Assembly: GCA_039815685.1 (NCBI GenBank)
Contig: JBCBYV010000011.1
Coordinates: forward strand, 1-64,000
Direction of reading: 5' to 3'
Source of the DNA: Thermohalobaculum sp039815685
GTDB taxonomy: Bacteria; Pseudomonadota; Alphaproteobacteria; Rhodobacterales; Rhodobacteraceae
DNA length: 64,000 bases
Below the pieces are notes generated by a model that was given only the letters and a program-made list of their open reading frames with translations, searched no databases and was not told the origin of the DNA. The translations under genes and the position numbers were made by a program. Of this stretch, positions 27,857-36,396 are shown piece by piece (position 1 is the stretch's first letter; every line of letters begins with the position of its first letter).

Positions 27857-28615
27857 ATGACAGACGAAGACGATACGATCCCGACCAATCTGCGCACGCT
27901 TCGTATCCTGGAGATCGTGGCGGAGGCTGCCGAGCCGTTGACGCCATCCGAGATCAATGCGCGCCTCGGCCTGCCAAAGCAGACGGCGCACAGGCTCTGC
28001 AACACGCTCGCGGATGAGGGGTTTCTGGCGCGCGAGGGGGCGGGCACGCGGCTCCGCCCGGGCCGTCGGCTCCGCGCGATGGCCAGCGGCACGCTCAATG
28101 GCAGCCATCTCCACATCGCCCGCCACCAGGTGCTGCGCAAGCTCTCGGAGGCGGTGGGCGAGACTGTCAACTTCGTGGTGCCCGAGCCCAAGGGCATGCG
28201 CTATCGCGACCGGGTCGAGACCGGCTGGGCGCTCCGCATCCAGCTGCCGATCGGCAGCAACGTGCCCTTTCACTGCACGGCGAGCGGCAAGACCTTCCTC
28301 GCGAGCCTGCCGCAGGCAGCACGCGAGCGGATGGTGAGGACGCTGTCGCTCGAGAAACTGACACCGAATACGATCACGGATATCTCGGCGCTGCTCGACG
28401 AGCTCGCCGAGATCGACGCGCAGGGCTTTGCGATGGACCGCGAGGAGTTCATGGAAGGCATGATCGCGCTCGCAGCACCGATCCATGACCGGGACGGGCG
28501 CTATGCGGCCTCCATCGCCTTCCATGCGCCGCTCCTGCGCCTCGAGGTCGATGCCGCACTCGCGCATCGCCAAACGCTGCTGGACGCGGCGATGGCGCTC
28601 TCGGAATACTGCTGA
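27857..28615 (+). CDS. IclR-family transcriptional regulator
   Basis: This 252-residue protein has an N-terminal winged helix (LRTLRILEIVAEAAEPLTPSEINARLGLPKQTAHRLC) and the IclR effector domain. The effector domain is recognisable by NVPFHCTASGKTFLA, LDELAEIDAQGFAMDREEF and the late IAAPI-like block GMIALAAPIHDRDG. It is followed after 23 nt by the 2-hydroxyacid dehydrogenase gene, so the pair forms an operon. IclR proteins often control carboxylate use, and the nearby TRAP transporter and sugar-acid dehydratase are plausible targets; that link is inference. Confidence 0.93.
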   Translation: MTDEDDTIPTNLRTLRILEIVAEAAEPLTPSEINARLGLPKQTAHRLCNTLADEGFLAREGAGTRLRPGRRLRAMASGTLNGSHLHIARHQVLRKLSEAVGETVNFVVPEPKGMRYRDRVETGWALRIQLPIGSNVPFHCTASGKTFLASLPQAARERMVRTLSLEKLTPNTITDISALLDELAEIDAQGFAMDREEFMEGMIALAAPIHDRDGRYAASIAFHAPLLRLEVDAALAHRQTLLDAAMALSEYC

Positions 28616-28638
28616 CGGAGCGTTTGCGGGAGGACGCG

Positions 28639-29577
28639 ATGGTCGCGGTTCTGGTGCTCGATCCGATCCATGAGGACGGCCTCGCCCTCCTCCGCGCCCG
28701 CACGGACATTGCCCTCGACTATCTGCCCGAGCCCGACACCCATGACATCGCGGCGCATCTCTGCGAGGCGGAGGTGCTGCTCCTTCGCGGGCGGACCCTG
28801 CCGCGGGCGATGTTCGAGGGGGCGGAGCGGCTCCGCCTCATCTCGCGTCACGGGGTCGGTTGCGACAATCTCGATCTCGACCTCCTGCGCGCGCAGGGCG
28901 TGCGCGTCGCGATCAGCGCCGATGCAAACTGGCTCTCGGTCGCGGAGCATACGCTTGCGCTGATGTTCGCGGCGGCCAAGGCGCTGCATGTCGGCGACCG
29001 GGCAGTGCGGGAGGGGCGATGGGCGGTACGGGACGCGCTCGGCACGCGGGAGATCGCGGGAAGCGACGTGCTGGTGGTCGGCTATGGCCGGATCGGGCGG
29101 GCGGTAGCGGAGCGGTGCGCCGCGCTCGGCGCCCGGGTCCGGGTGCATGATCCGGCCTTTGCCGAGACGCCACCCTTCGCGGCCGCGCCCGCCCTGTCGG
29201 AGGCGATGGCAGAGGCGGATTTCGTGACCATCCACATACCGCGGCTGCCGGCGACGATGGGCCTGATCGGTGCGGACCTGCTCAGGCGGCTTCGCCCCGG
29301 CGCGGTCCTCGTCAACACCGCGCGCGGCGGGATCGTGGACGAAGGGGCGGTGCTGGCGGCGCTGGAGACGGGCCGCCTTGCACGCTACGCCACGGACGTG
29401 CTCGCCGATGAGCCGCCTGCGCCGGACGATCCGCTGCTCGCCCGCGACGACGTCATCCTGACACCGCACAGTGCTGCGATGACGGCGGAGGCCGCGCGCC
29501 GCATGGCGACGGGAGCTGCGGAGAACATCCTCGACTTCATCGATGGCCGGCTGGCGCCCGAGATGGCGGTCATCTAG
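28639..29577 (+). CDS. D-2-hydroxyacid dehydrogenase
   Basis: This 312-residue NAD(P)-dependent enzyme reduces a 2-oxoacid to the D-2-hydroxyacid or does the reverse. The catalytic domain frames a Rossmann motif, VVGYGRIGRAVAERCAALGARVRVHDP. The active-site Arg is in VNTARGGIVDE, the Glu in the DVLADEPPAP region, and the His in LTPHSAAMT. The start at 28639 follows GGGAGG at good spacing. It is co-transcribed with the IclR regulator. Substrate is not decidable: hydroxypyruvate/glyoxylate reductase and phosphoglycerate-dehydrogenase-like roles both fit. Confidence 0.9.
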   Translation: MVAVLVLDPIHEDGLALLRARTDIALDYLPEPDTHDIAAHLCEAEVLLLRGRTLPRAMFEGAERLRLISRHGVGCDNLDLDLLRAQGVRVAISADANWLSVAEHTLALMFAAAKALHVGDRAVREGRWAVRDALGTREIAGSDVLVVGYGRIGRAVAERCAALGARVRVHDPAFAETPPFAAAPALSEAMAEADFVTIHIPRLPATMGLIGADLLRRLRPGAVLVNTARGGIVDEGAVLAALETGRLARYATDVLADEPPAPDDPLLARDDVILTPHSAAMTAEAARRMATGAAENILDFIDGRLAPEMAVI

Positions 29578-29669
29578 CGAAGCGTCTAACAGTGCGAACA
29601 GCGCGCGCCTGGTGTTTCCATCGAGCGGGAGACGGGCATGCGCTGACACTGAACACCCATAGGAAACGA

Positions 29670-29705
29670 AAGAGGACCTGCACGCGTTGGCGCGCAGGTC
29701 CTCTT
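29670..29705. terminator. Strong hairpin between convergent genes
   Basis: Perfect 11-bp arms AAGAGGACCTG (29670-29680) and CAGGTCCTCTT (29695-29705) flank an inner CGCG-TTGG-CGCG stem. It lies between the ends of the hydroxyacid dehydrogenase gene and the DoxX-like gene. The outer A and T ends suit a bidirectional terminator, although no long U tract follows. Confidence 0.75.
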
Positions 29706-29740
29706 CAACGTCTCATCGGGCCGGGAGGGCCCGTGGGTGC

Positions 29741-30151
29741 TCAGGCCCGGTTGCCACGGAAGGCGAAGAACAGGCCGCCCAGCAGAAGGAGCAGATGGAA
29801 CTGGTTGTAGAGCAGGATCTCGAGCGGCGGCGCCCAGTAGACGACGATCAGCACACCGACCACGATGGTCGCGAGCGCTGCGCCAGCCAGTCGGGTCATG
29901 AGGTCGCCCTGCCACCCACGGACAAACCCGCCGGCGATGAGGCCGATGCCGGCCGCCATTTCGCCAAGGGCCGCCAGGGCCCATGCGGCTAGCGGCAGGC
30001 CATAGGAGGCTGCGTCTTCAGCGGTGATGGGCGTTTTCGTGGCGCCCTGTTGGAAGATAATCAAAGCTAGAGGCAGGCGTAGGAGCCAATGGGCCCAAAG
30101 AAGGGCCGGCAGGTCCTGGCTGGCGCGCAAGATCATCGTTACTGCGGTCAT
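29741..30151 (-). CDS. DoxX-like inner-membrane protein
   Basis: This 136-residue protein has four hydrophobic segments: WAHWLLRLPLALIIFQQG, AWALAALGEMAAGIGLIAG, ALATIVVGVLIVVYW and FHLLLLLGGLFFAF. The arrangement, including the early RLPLALIIFQQGATK and the central GEMAAG, fits the DoxX/DUF-type quinone-linked or carrier-like membrane family. The start at 30151 has GAGGAG upstream. It is a single gene, with a shared hairpin terminator beyond its 3' end. Function is unknown. Confidence 0.75.
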   Translation of the reverse strand: MTAVTMILRASQDLPALLWAHWLLRLPLALIIFQQGATKTPITAEDAASYGLPLAAWALAALGEMAAGIGLIAGGFVRGWQGDLMTRLAGAALATIVVGVLIVVYWAPPLEILLYNQFHLLLLLGGLFFAFRGNRA

Positions 30152-30873
30152 GTCACTCTCCTCAGCATTCGATTGCACGTTCGGGACATGGGCGCGCGCC
30201 GCGCCTTCACCATGCGACATCCTGTCGGGAGCCACCTGAAGACGGCGGATTTCCACCCTGCGCAAATTGAGTGCAGAAACTTCACTTTGTGATCCGGCTA
30301 TCAGTGCGCCATCGACAAGTCGGCGTGGACGCGAGTTTTCCGGGACAGCGGTCAAATTCCTGCGTTTAAGAGATAAGTTTCAACGAATTCGCATGCGGTA
30401 TGGAGAGCTTTCGGAACAAATCCGCCGCGCAGCACGCGGCACACGCGCATTAGACGCTCTCGTGGCAGGCTCGAGAGGGAAGCGCCCGTGCGACGCTATC
30501 CCCAAGCTTGACCCCGCGATCAGGAAGGCCGCGCGGCTTCAGCCATCTCGCAATCATCTGGATTGCCGGATCAAGTCCGGCAGTGACGGCGCCGAGCGTC
30601 TTGGTCGAACCGATGGAGCGCGATCTGAAAGGCGCCCACCGCTCTCAGCATCGCCGGACTACACCTTGCGATCGAGGCGCCAAACGCTGGGTTCTGGTGT
30701 TGGCTCCCCGGTCACGCCGAGGGACGACAGGATTGCTCGACCGGTTCTGTCAGCTCGGGCGATGCCCTGGCGGCGACCGATGGCTCGGATTGCGCGGTGG
30801 GTCTGACGTGCGGTGCTGCGGATCCGCTGACGGTGATCGCGGGAAGGCGGCACGGGGCCGCTGAAGTGGGAAA
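30152..30873. other. Long intergenic region
   Basis: No coding sequence, tRNA or operator stands out in these 722 bases apart from a REP-like inverted repeat at 30560-30588. The left end carries the promoter of the DoxX-like gene. Open frames here have no recognisable content. Confidence 0.4.
30560..30588. repeat. REP-like GGATTGCCGGATCAAGTCC motif
   Basis: Seven-base arms TGCCGGA (30564-30570) and TCCGGCA (30576-30582) with a 5-nt loop lie within a GGATT...GTGACG frame. This resembles common alphaproteobacterial intergenic repeats. A loosely related copy is at 22535-22564. Confidence 0.5.
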
Positions 30874-30899
30874 GCGGCGCCCCCTGACGAGGGCGCCGC
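30874..30899 (-). terminator. Hairpin after TRAP binding-protein gene
   Basis: Perfect arms GCGGCGCC (30874-30881) and GGCGCCGC (30892-30899) with a 10-nt loop start 8 nt beyond the dctP-type stop. On the minus strand a short TTT follows the stem. This is a probable rho-independent, though U-poor, terminator. Confidence 0.7.
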
Positions 30900-30906
30900 C
30901 ATGCCG

Positions 30907-31956
30907 TTACTGGCTTTCGGATTCGAGGAGGCCGAGCTGGGTCATGAAGGCGATATGGGCGTCGAGCGCTTCCTGGGCGAGCTCGGACTTCGCCGCCACG
31001 TCGCGCCAGGCATCGACCGCAATCTGGCGGAACTTGTCGCGCTCCTCCTGCGGCCAGTCGATCACCGTGATGTCCCCGCCCGCCTTGTGCTCGGCGACGA
31101 GGCGCTTGTCCTCGAGATCGGCGAGGCGGCGCATCGAGGAATAGGCGGCGTAGTACCAGACCTCCATCGCGGCCTGCTCAGATTCGGAGAGGCTGTCCCA
31201 GACGTCCTTGTTCACGATGAACTGCAGCACGGCCATGGAGTGGATGCCAGGGTAGACCGGATACTTCGCCACCTTGTACATGCCGGAGGCGTTGTTGTTC
31301 ACGTAGGCCGAGGCATCGGCCGCCTCGACGAGGCCCTTCTCGAGCGAGGTGTAGACCTCGGAAAAGGGCAGCGAGACGGGGGCCGCGCCTGCGCGCTTGA
31401 AGACTTCCGCGGCCAGCCCTTCGGGTGAGCGGATCTTCACGCCCTCCAGATCGGCGACCGACTTGATCGGGATGGAGCTGACCAGCGCCTCGCGCGCATA
31501 GGGCCCGCAGCCGACCACGTGGATCTTGCCCTTGGTGTACTTGTCGTAGAGCTTCTGCAGGATCTCCTTGCCGCCACCGTACTGGCAGAAGGTCTGCATC
31601 TGGTCGACCGTGTCGTAGCCCGCGATCAGGTCGCCGAGGATCGCGAAGGCCGGGTCGCGGCCGGTGAAGTACGAGACCGCGTTGAGGTCGCCGTCGAGGA
31701 TGCCGTTGGCAACGGCGTCGATCGTCTCGCGATGCGGCACCACGGCCTTGGTCGGCAGCACCTCCATCTTGACGCCGTCCGGCCCGGTCATGGCGTTGAA
31801 CTTGCCCTGCCAGTCGTCGGTCATGAAGCGATGCGCCCAGTCGCCCGCCTTGGAGCTCGCCTGAAGCTGGAGCGTGCGCGCATCCGCCGTGCCGGCGGAG
31901 AGGCCGAGGCCGGTGCCGAGCAACAGTGCCGCGGCCAGAACTGCGGTCTTCTTCAT
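30907..31956 (-). CDS. TRAP transporter substrate-binding protein, DctP family
   Basis: This 349-residue periplasmic binding protein has a signal peptide (MKKTAVLAAALLLGTGLGLSAGTADA). The DctP fold is marked by KVHVVGCGPYAREALVSS-like sequence, then VADLEGVKIRSPEGLAAEVFKRAGAAPVSLPFSEVYTSLEKGLVEAAD, which contains the carboxylate-binding Arg. It resembles the subgroup that binds larger organic acids (DctP/TakP-like). The fused membrane component is divergently encoded at 32261, and a 41-residue peptide gene lies upstream on the same strand. The dehydratase at 34550 suggests a sugar acid as substrate, by context only. Confidence 0.93.
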   Translation of the reverse strand: MKKTAVLAAALLLGTGLGLSAGTADARTLQLQASSKAGDWAHRFMTDDWQGKFNAMTGPDGVKMEVLPTKAVVPHRETIDAVANGILDGDLNAVSYFTGRDPAFAILGDLIAGYDTVDQMQTFCQYGGGKEILQKLYDKYTKGKIHVVGCGPYAREALVSSIPIKSVADLEGVKIRSPEGLAAEVFKRAGAAPVSLPFSEVYTSLEKGLVEAADASAYVNNNASGMYKVAKYPVYPGIHSMAVLQFIVNKDVWDSLSESEQAAMEVWYYAAYSSMRRLADLEDKRLVAEHKAGGDITVIDWPQEERDKFRQIAVDAWRDVAAKSELAQEALDAHIAFMTQLGLLESESQ

Positions 31957-32005
31957 CGTGTTCCTCCCGGGAATTGTGATTGGCGCCGCCGATGCTCAGC
32001 CTTGG

Positions 32006-32131
32006 TCAGCTAAAGGGATCGGCCAGCGCGAACAGGATCCAGATCAGCCCACCCGCCAGCGCGAAGCCCGCGATCGCAGCCCAGGGTCCGTAGTGGTGAA
32101 TGGGATCCTGGCGGCCGCCCTCTTCGCTCAT
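32006..32131 (-). CDS. 41-residue TRAP-associated membrane peptide
   Basis: A short frame encodes MSEEGGRQDPIHHYGPWAAI and continues with a single strongly hydrophobic helix (about residues 17-37, AGFALAGGLIWILFALADP). It begins with ATG at 32131 and ends with TGA at 32006-32008. It lies 49 bp upstream of the DctP-type gene on the same strand and opposite the fused DctQM gene, so it is probably co-transcribed with the binding protein. An N-in soluble tail with one helix suggests an accessory subunit or a regulatory peptide. The codons are GC-rich like its neighbours. I know of no assigned function. Confidence 0.7.
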   Translation of the reverse strand: MSEEGGRQDPIHHYGPWAAIAGFALAGGLIWILFALADPFS

Positions 32132-32202
32132 CTAGTTCGTCCTTCAGAGACCTGTCGGGATGGCAGGGATTGACCCTCCGCCGACCATACGACAGGCTAA
32201 AG

Positions 32203-32220
32203 TTGCAGTTGTCAACGCAA
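32203..32220. promoter_or_regulatory. Candidate operator in TRAP divergent region
   Basis: TTGC-A-GTTG-T-CAAC-GCAA forms a near-perfect inverted repeat centred on GTTGTCAAC. It is placed between the divergent peptide/dctP and dctQM transcription units. GntR- or IclR-type regulators bind such sites; the regulator is unknown. Confidence 0.4.
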
Positions 32221-32260
32221 AGGGCAGAGTACTGTCGCGGCTCGGGAAAGTGAAAACACC

Positions 32261-34315
32261 ATGACGATGCAGACGCTTGAGCCGACAGCGGATGAAATGC
32301 TGCACCGCGATATTGCAGTTGCGAAGGACGGCTTCGGCTGGGTCGACCATATCAGCCGGTTCTCGGGGCTCGCTGTTGCGCAGCTTTACTTGGTCTGCGC
32401 GGCCGTGACGGTCTACGAGGTGATCTCACGCTACGTCTTCAACGCGCCGACGGACTGGGCCTTTGAGGTGGCGATGGTGGTCTGCGCCGTCGCCTGGATG
32501 GTCTCCGCCGGCTATGTGACGCTGAAGAAGCGGCATATTGGGATTACGGTTTTCTACATCATGGCGGGCGAGGGCACGCGCTGGTGGCTCGACCTCCTGG
32601 CCTATGGCGTGGGCGTGCTGGCGCTTTTTTTGCTCGCCGACGACACGATGATCCGGGCGCTCGAGAGCATCGACCTCGTGGAGAAGACCGGGAGCGCGTT
32701 CAACTCGCCCCAGCCGATGCTGTTGAAGACCGTGCTGCTGGTGGGGGCGCTCGTCTATCTCCTGCAGCTCACCGTGCAGCTCTGGCGGCATTTCGAGAGC
32801 CCGCTTGCGAGGAACATCGTGCTCGCCATCGGGGCGCTGATCTTCCTGCGTCTCGGCCTGACCGGGGTGACGCATTACACCGGGGCGGAGGGGGTTCTGG
32901 GCCAGGTGCACGGCGCGTTCTCGGCCTTCGGCGAGATCTTCAACCCCAAGGACTATGTGGATGCGCGGGCTTATGATCTCGGCACCGTCAGCCTCTGCAT
33001 CGTGGCGCTCCTGCTGCTGCTCATGACGACGGGGATGCCGCTCGGGATCGTGACGCTCTTCGTCTCGGTGCTGACGGCGCTGGCGTTCTTCGGGCCGAAT
33101 GGGCTTTATTTGGTGTCCTCGAACGCCTTCGGCTTGCTGGAGAAGTACCCATTGGTGGCGGTGCCGCTCTTCGTGCTGATGGCCTCGATCCTGGAGAAGG
33201 CGGGCGTGGCGCGGGACCTCTTCGACGCCATGAACATCTTTGCGGGCAATTTCCGCGGCGGCGTGGCGGTGCAGACCGTGGGCGTCGCCGTGGTGCTGGC
33301 CGCGATGTCGGGCGTGATGGGCGGCGAGATCGTGATGCTGGGGCTGGTGGCGCTGCCGCAAATGCTGCGCCTCGGCTACAACAAATACATCGCCATCGGG
33401 GTGATCTGTGCGGCGGGGTCGCTTGCGACGCTGATCCCGCCATCGATCATCATGATCGTCTACGGGCTCTCGGCGGATGTCGCCATCGGGGACCTGTTCC
33501 TGGCCGGTGCCGTGCCGGGGCTGATGCTGGCGACCTTCTACGCGATCTATGTCGTCGTGCGCTGCAACATGAACCATGATCTCGCGCCGACGGCGGAGGA
33601 GGTGGCGCGGCTGCAGGGCCCGATCGAGATGACGGGCGAGAAGCGCCTCGCCGTCGCCATGTGCATCCTGTTGATCGGTGCGGTCATGGGCTCGATCTAT
33701 GCGGGCATCGCGAGCGTGACGGAGGCCGCGGCCGTCGGCGTCTTCGGCGCGATCATCGTCGCGCTGGTGCGGCTCCAGTTCAACTGGACGATGTTCCAGC
33801 AGGCGCTGGCGGGCACGATGAGCACCGTCGGCACGATCATCTGGCTCATTCTGGGTGCCGTCGCCTTCGTGGGTATCTACAACCTGATCGGGGGGGCGAA
33901 CTTCATGCGCTCGCTCTTCGCCGATCTCGGCCTGCCGGCGATCGGGATCATCTTCGTGATGATGGGGATCCTGATTATCCTCGGCACCTTCATGGAGTGG
34001 ATTGCCATCGTCTTCATCACCGTGCCGGTCTTCGCGCCGGTGGTGCGGGACATGGCGCCGGAGCTGGGGCTCGAGCCGTCCTGGGCGGCGGTGTGGTTCG
34101 GTGTGCTGTTCGTCATGAACATCCAGATCTATTTCCTGTCGCCGCCCTTCGGGCCGGCCTGCTTCTGGCTCAAATCCGTGGCGCCCGCGCATATCACGCT
34201 GCAGCAGATCTTCGCCGCCGTGCTGCCCTTCATCTGCCTGCAGATCATCGGGCTTGCGCTCGTGCTGATCTTCCCGGAGATCGCGCTCTTCCTGCCCCGG
34301 CTTCTCGGCAGCTGA
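32261..34315 (+). CDS. Fused TRAP transporter membrane subunit, DctQM
   Basis: This 684-residue inner-membrane protein joins the small (DctQ) and large (DctM) TRAP subunits. The DctQ part, about residues 20-215, contains EVISRYVFNAPTDWAFEVAM and VSAGYVTLKKRHIGITVF. DctM spans about 240-684, with MTTGMPLGIVTLFVSVL, FAGNFRGGVAVQTVGVAVVLAAMSG, LIPPSIIMIVYG and LGTFMEWIAIVFITVPVF. There are about 16 membrane helices in total. With the divergent DctP it makes a sodium- or proton-driven carboxylate importer. Substrate is unknown. A long stem-loop repeat lies beyond its stop. Confidence 0.94.
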   Translation: MTMQTLEPTADEMLHRDIAVAKDGFGWVDHISRFSGLAVAQLYLVCAAVTVYEVISRYVFNAPTDWAFEVAMVVCAVAWMVSAGYVTLKKRHIGITVFYIMAGEGTRWWLDLLAYGVGVLALFLLADDTMIRALESIDLVEKTGSAFNSPQPMLLKTVLLVGALVYLLQLTVQLWRHFESPLARNIVLAIGALIFLRLGLTGVTHYTGAEGVLGQVHGAFSAFGEIFNPKDYVDARAYDLGTVSLCIVALLLLLMTTGMPLGIVTLFVSVLTALAFFGPNGLYLVSSNAFGLLEKYPLVAVPLFVLMASILEKAGVARDLFDAMNIFAGNFRGGVAVQTVGVAVVLAAMSGVMGGEIVMLGLVALPQMLRLGYNKYIAIGVICAAGSLATLIPPSIIMIVYGLSADVAIGDLFLAGAVPGLMLATFYAIYVVVRCNMNHDLAPTAEEVARLQGPIEMTGEKRLAVAMCILLIGAVMGSIYAGIASVTEAAAVGVFGAIIVALVRLQFNWTMFQQALAGTMSTVGTIIWLILGAVAFVGIYNLIGGANFMRSLFADLGLPAIGIIFVMMGILIILGTFMEWIAIVFITVPVFAPVVRDMAPELGLEPSWAAVWFGVLFVMNIQIYFLSPPFGPACFWLKSVAPAHITLQQIFAAVLPFICLQIIGLALVLIFPEIALFLPRLLGS

Positions 34316-34455
34316 CGCTGCCGAGACTGGGCGCCGCGTCTGGCGTTCCGCGTGTGAGATCATCGCGCTCGCGGCGCGGGGCCAGGTCGGTGCTCGTGGC
34401 CAAGAAGAAGGGGGGCTGAGGAGGACCCGCGGGGCGGGTCTCTCGCGAGCGTTCT

Positions 34456-34533
34456 GCAAGGGTCGGGCCGCGTCAAGGACGAGCGGGCTTCGCCCGTCGC
34501 GTGCCGCGATCCTTGACCCGGCCCGACCCTTGC
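34456..34533. repeat. Long stem-loop repeat, copy 1
   Basis: Arms of 24 nt (34456-34479, GCAAGGGTCGGGCCGCGTCA...; complement 34510-34533) pair with a single mismatch. The 30-nt loop holds an inner GCGGGC/GCCCGT hairpin. It lies between the convergent DctQM and dehydratase genes. The same core occurs at 54652-54749, with the mismatch at the same position. It may act as a terminator, but repeated structure with a variable loop suggests a repeat family. Confidence 0.9.
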
Positions 34534-34549
34534 GGCCTTGAGCCTGGGG

Positions 34550-36283
34550 CTACCAGATGGCGGGCTCGGGGGTCGCGCCGCCGAAGCCCGTCTCGAGGCA
34601 GTCGAAGTCGCAGCCGGTATCGGCCTGACCGATATGCTGGGCATAGAGCCAGCCATAGCCGCGGGTGTAGCGCGGGGCGGGCGGGGACCATTCGGCGCGG
34701 CGGGTGGCGAGTTCGGCATCGGTGAGGTCGACGTCGATGGTGCGGGCGTCGATATCGATGGCGATCGTGTCGCCGCTGCGCACAAGCGCGAGGGGGCCGC
34801 CGATGAAGGCCTCGGGTGCCGCGTGCAGGATGCAGCAGCCATAGGACGTGCCGGACATGCGGCAGTCTGAGATCCGCACCATGTCCCGAATGCCCTGGGC
34901 CAGCAGCTTTCGCGGGATCGGCAGCATGCCCCATTCGGGCATGCCGGGCCCGCCCACGGGGCCTGCATTGCGAAAGACCATCACATGGTCGGGGGTCACG
35001 TCCGCCTCCGGATCGTCGGCCCAGGCCTTCATCTCCTCGTAGCTGTCGAAGACCACCGCCGGGCCGCGATGCTTCTGGAACTTCGGGTCCATGGCGGACG
35101 GTTTCACGACCGCGCCGTCGGGGGCGATATTGCCCTTGAGGACCGCGAGGGCGCCCTCGCGGTAGATCGGGCGGTCGAGGGGTCGGATGACGTCGTCGTT
35201 CCAGACCTCCGCACCCTCCAGCTCCTCACCCCAGGAGCGGCCCGACGCGGTAAGGGCCGAGAGCTCGAGCACGGGGGAGAGTTGCTTCATCAGGCCCTTG
35301 AAACCGCCGGCATAGAAGAAGTCCTCCATGAGATACGCGCTGCCCGAGGGACGGATGTTCGCGATGACCGGGACCTTGCGGGACGCCGCCTCGAAATCGT
35401 CTAGGCCGATGGCGTGGCCAGCCCGGCGCGCCATGGCAATCACGTGGATGATGGCGTTGGTCGAGCAGCCCATGGCCATGGCGACCGCGATGGCGTTGAG
35501 GAAGGCGGTGCGGGTGAGGATGCGCGAAGGCACGAGGTCCTCCCACACCATCTCGACGACGCGACGCCCGCAGGCGGCGGACATGCGGATATGCCCCGCA
35601 TCGGCCGCGGGGATCGAGGAGGTACCGGGCAGGCAGATGCCGAGGGCGTCGGCGATGCCGGTCATGGTGCTGGCGGTACCCATGGTCATGCAGTGGCCGT
35701 AGGAGCGGGCGATGCCGGCGACCACATCCTGCCATTCGGCCATGGAGGTCACGCCCGCGCGCACATTCTCCCAGTTCTTCCAGATATCGGAGCCGGACCC
35801 CAGCACCTCGCCCTTGGCATTGCCACGGAGCATGGGTCCCGCGGGCAGGTAGAGGCAGGGCAGGCCCATGGAGATCGCGCCCATCAGGAGGCCCGGCGTG
35901 GTCTTGTCGCAGCCGCCCATGAGGACCGCGCCGTCGATCGGGTGGGAGCGCAGGAGCTCCTCCGTCTCCATGGCGAGGAAGTTCCGGTACATCATGGTGG
36001 AGGGCTTCACGATGGGCTCGGAGAGCGAGATCGCGGGCAGCTCGAGCGGGAAGCCGCCGGCCTGGTAGACGCCGCGCTTCACATCCGCCACGCGCTCGCG
36101 GAAATGGGCGTGGCACTGGTTGATGTCGGACCAGGTATTGATGAGGGCGATCACGGGCTTGCCGGTCCAGTCCTCGGCGCCGTAGCCCATCTGCATGATC
36201 CGGCTGCGGTGGTTCCAGCTCCTCTGCGTGTCATCCTGCGCGAGCCAGCGGGCGCTCCGCAGCTCGTCGTAAGCCTTTGTCAT
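34550..36283 (-). CDS. IlvD/Edd-family sugar-acid dehydratase, L-arabinonate dehydratase-like
   Basis: This 577-residue iron-sulfur enzyme removes water from an aldonic acid to give a 2-keto-3-deoxy acid. Cluster and active-site regions are visible: MGGCDKTTPGLLMGA (cluster Cys), TMGTASTMTGIADALG, GCSTNAIIHVIAMARR and the C-terminal DCRMSGTSYGCCILHAAPEA. Length and the opening RSARWLAQDDTQRSWNHRSR match the L-arabinonate/D-xylonate subgroup rather than dihydroxy-acid dehydratase. It converges with the fused TRAP gene, which may import the substrate. The HpcH-type aldolase at 39385 could cleave the product; this pathway is inference. Confidence 0.9.
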   Translation of the reverse strand: MTKAYDELRSARWLAQDDTQRSWNHRSRIMQMGYGAEDWTGKPVIALINTWSDINQCHAHFRERVADVKRGVYQAGGFPLELPAISLSEPIVKPSTMMYRNFLAMETEELLRSHPIDGAVLMGGCDKTTPGLLMGAISMGLPCLYLPAGPMLRGNAKGEVLGSGSDIWKNWENVRAGVTSMAEWQDVVAGIARSYGHCMTMGTASTMTGIADALGICLPGTSSIPAADAGHIRMSAACGRRVVEMVWEDLVPSRILTRTAFLNAIAVAMAMGCSTNAIIHVIAMARRAGHAIGLDDFEAASRKVPVIANIRPSGSAYLMEDFFYAGGFKGLMKQLSPVLELSALTASGRSWGEELEGAEVWNDDVIRPLDRPIYREGALAVLKGNIAPDGAVVKPSAMDPKFQKHRGPAVVFDSYEEMKAWADDPEADVTPDHVMVFRNAGPVGGPGMPEWGMLPIPRKLLAQGIRDMVRISDCRMSGTSYGCCILHAAPEAFIGGPLALVRSGDTIAIDIDARTIDVDLTDAELATRRAEWSPPAPRYTRGYGWLYAQHIGQADTGCDFDCLETGFGGATPEPAIW

Positions 36284-36367
36284 GATGTCCTCCCTGGCGA
36301 CCCGCGTCTGGCGGCGGGGCTGGGGTCATCCTTGCCTGTCCGCCGCGCGCTGTCACCCGCCAAGCCC

Positions 36368-36393
36368 GGTAGGGTGGGGTTCCACCCCACCGC
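36368..36393. repeat. Short GGGGT/ACCCC hairpin repeat, copy 1
   Basis: The sequence GGTAGGGTGGGGTTCCACCC and onward folds as GGTGGGGT (36373-36380), TCC, ACCCCACC (36384-36391). It sits just beyond the stop of the membrane protein gene at 36397. A variant lies in inverted orientation at 46807-46833. Confidence 0.7.
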
Positions 36394-36396
36394 TGC

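Noticed and set aside
32426..34459. 677-residue open frame antisense to the fused TRAP gene
   Set aside because: Composition is His/Arg/Asp-rich in the manner of an antisense shadow of a hydrophobic protein; no domain and fully overlaps a clear gene.
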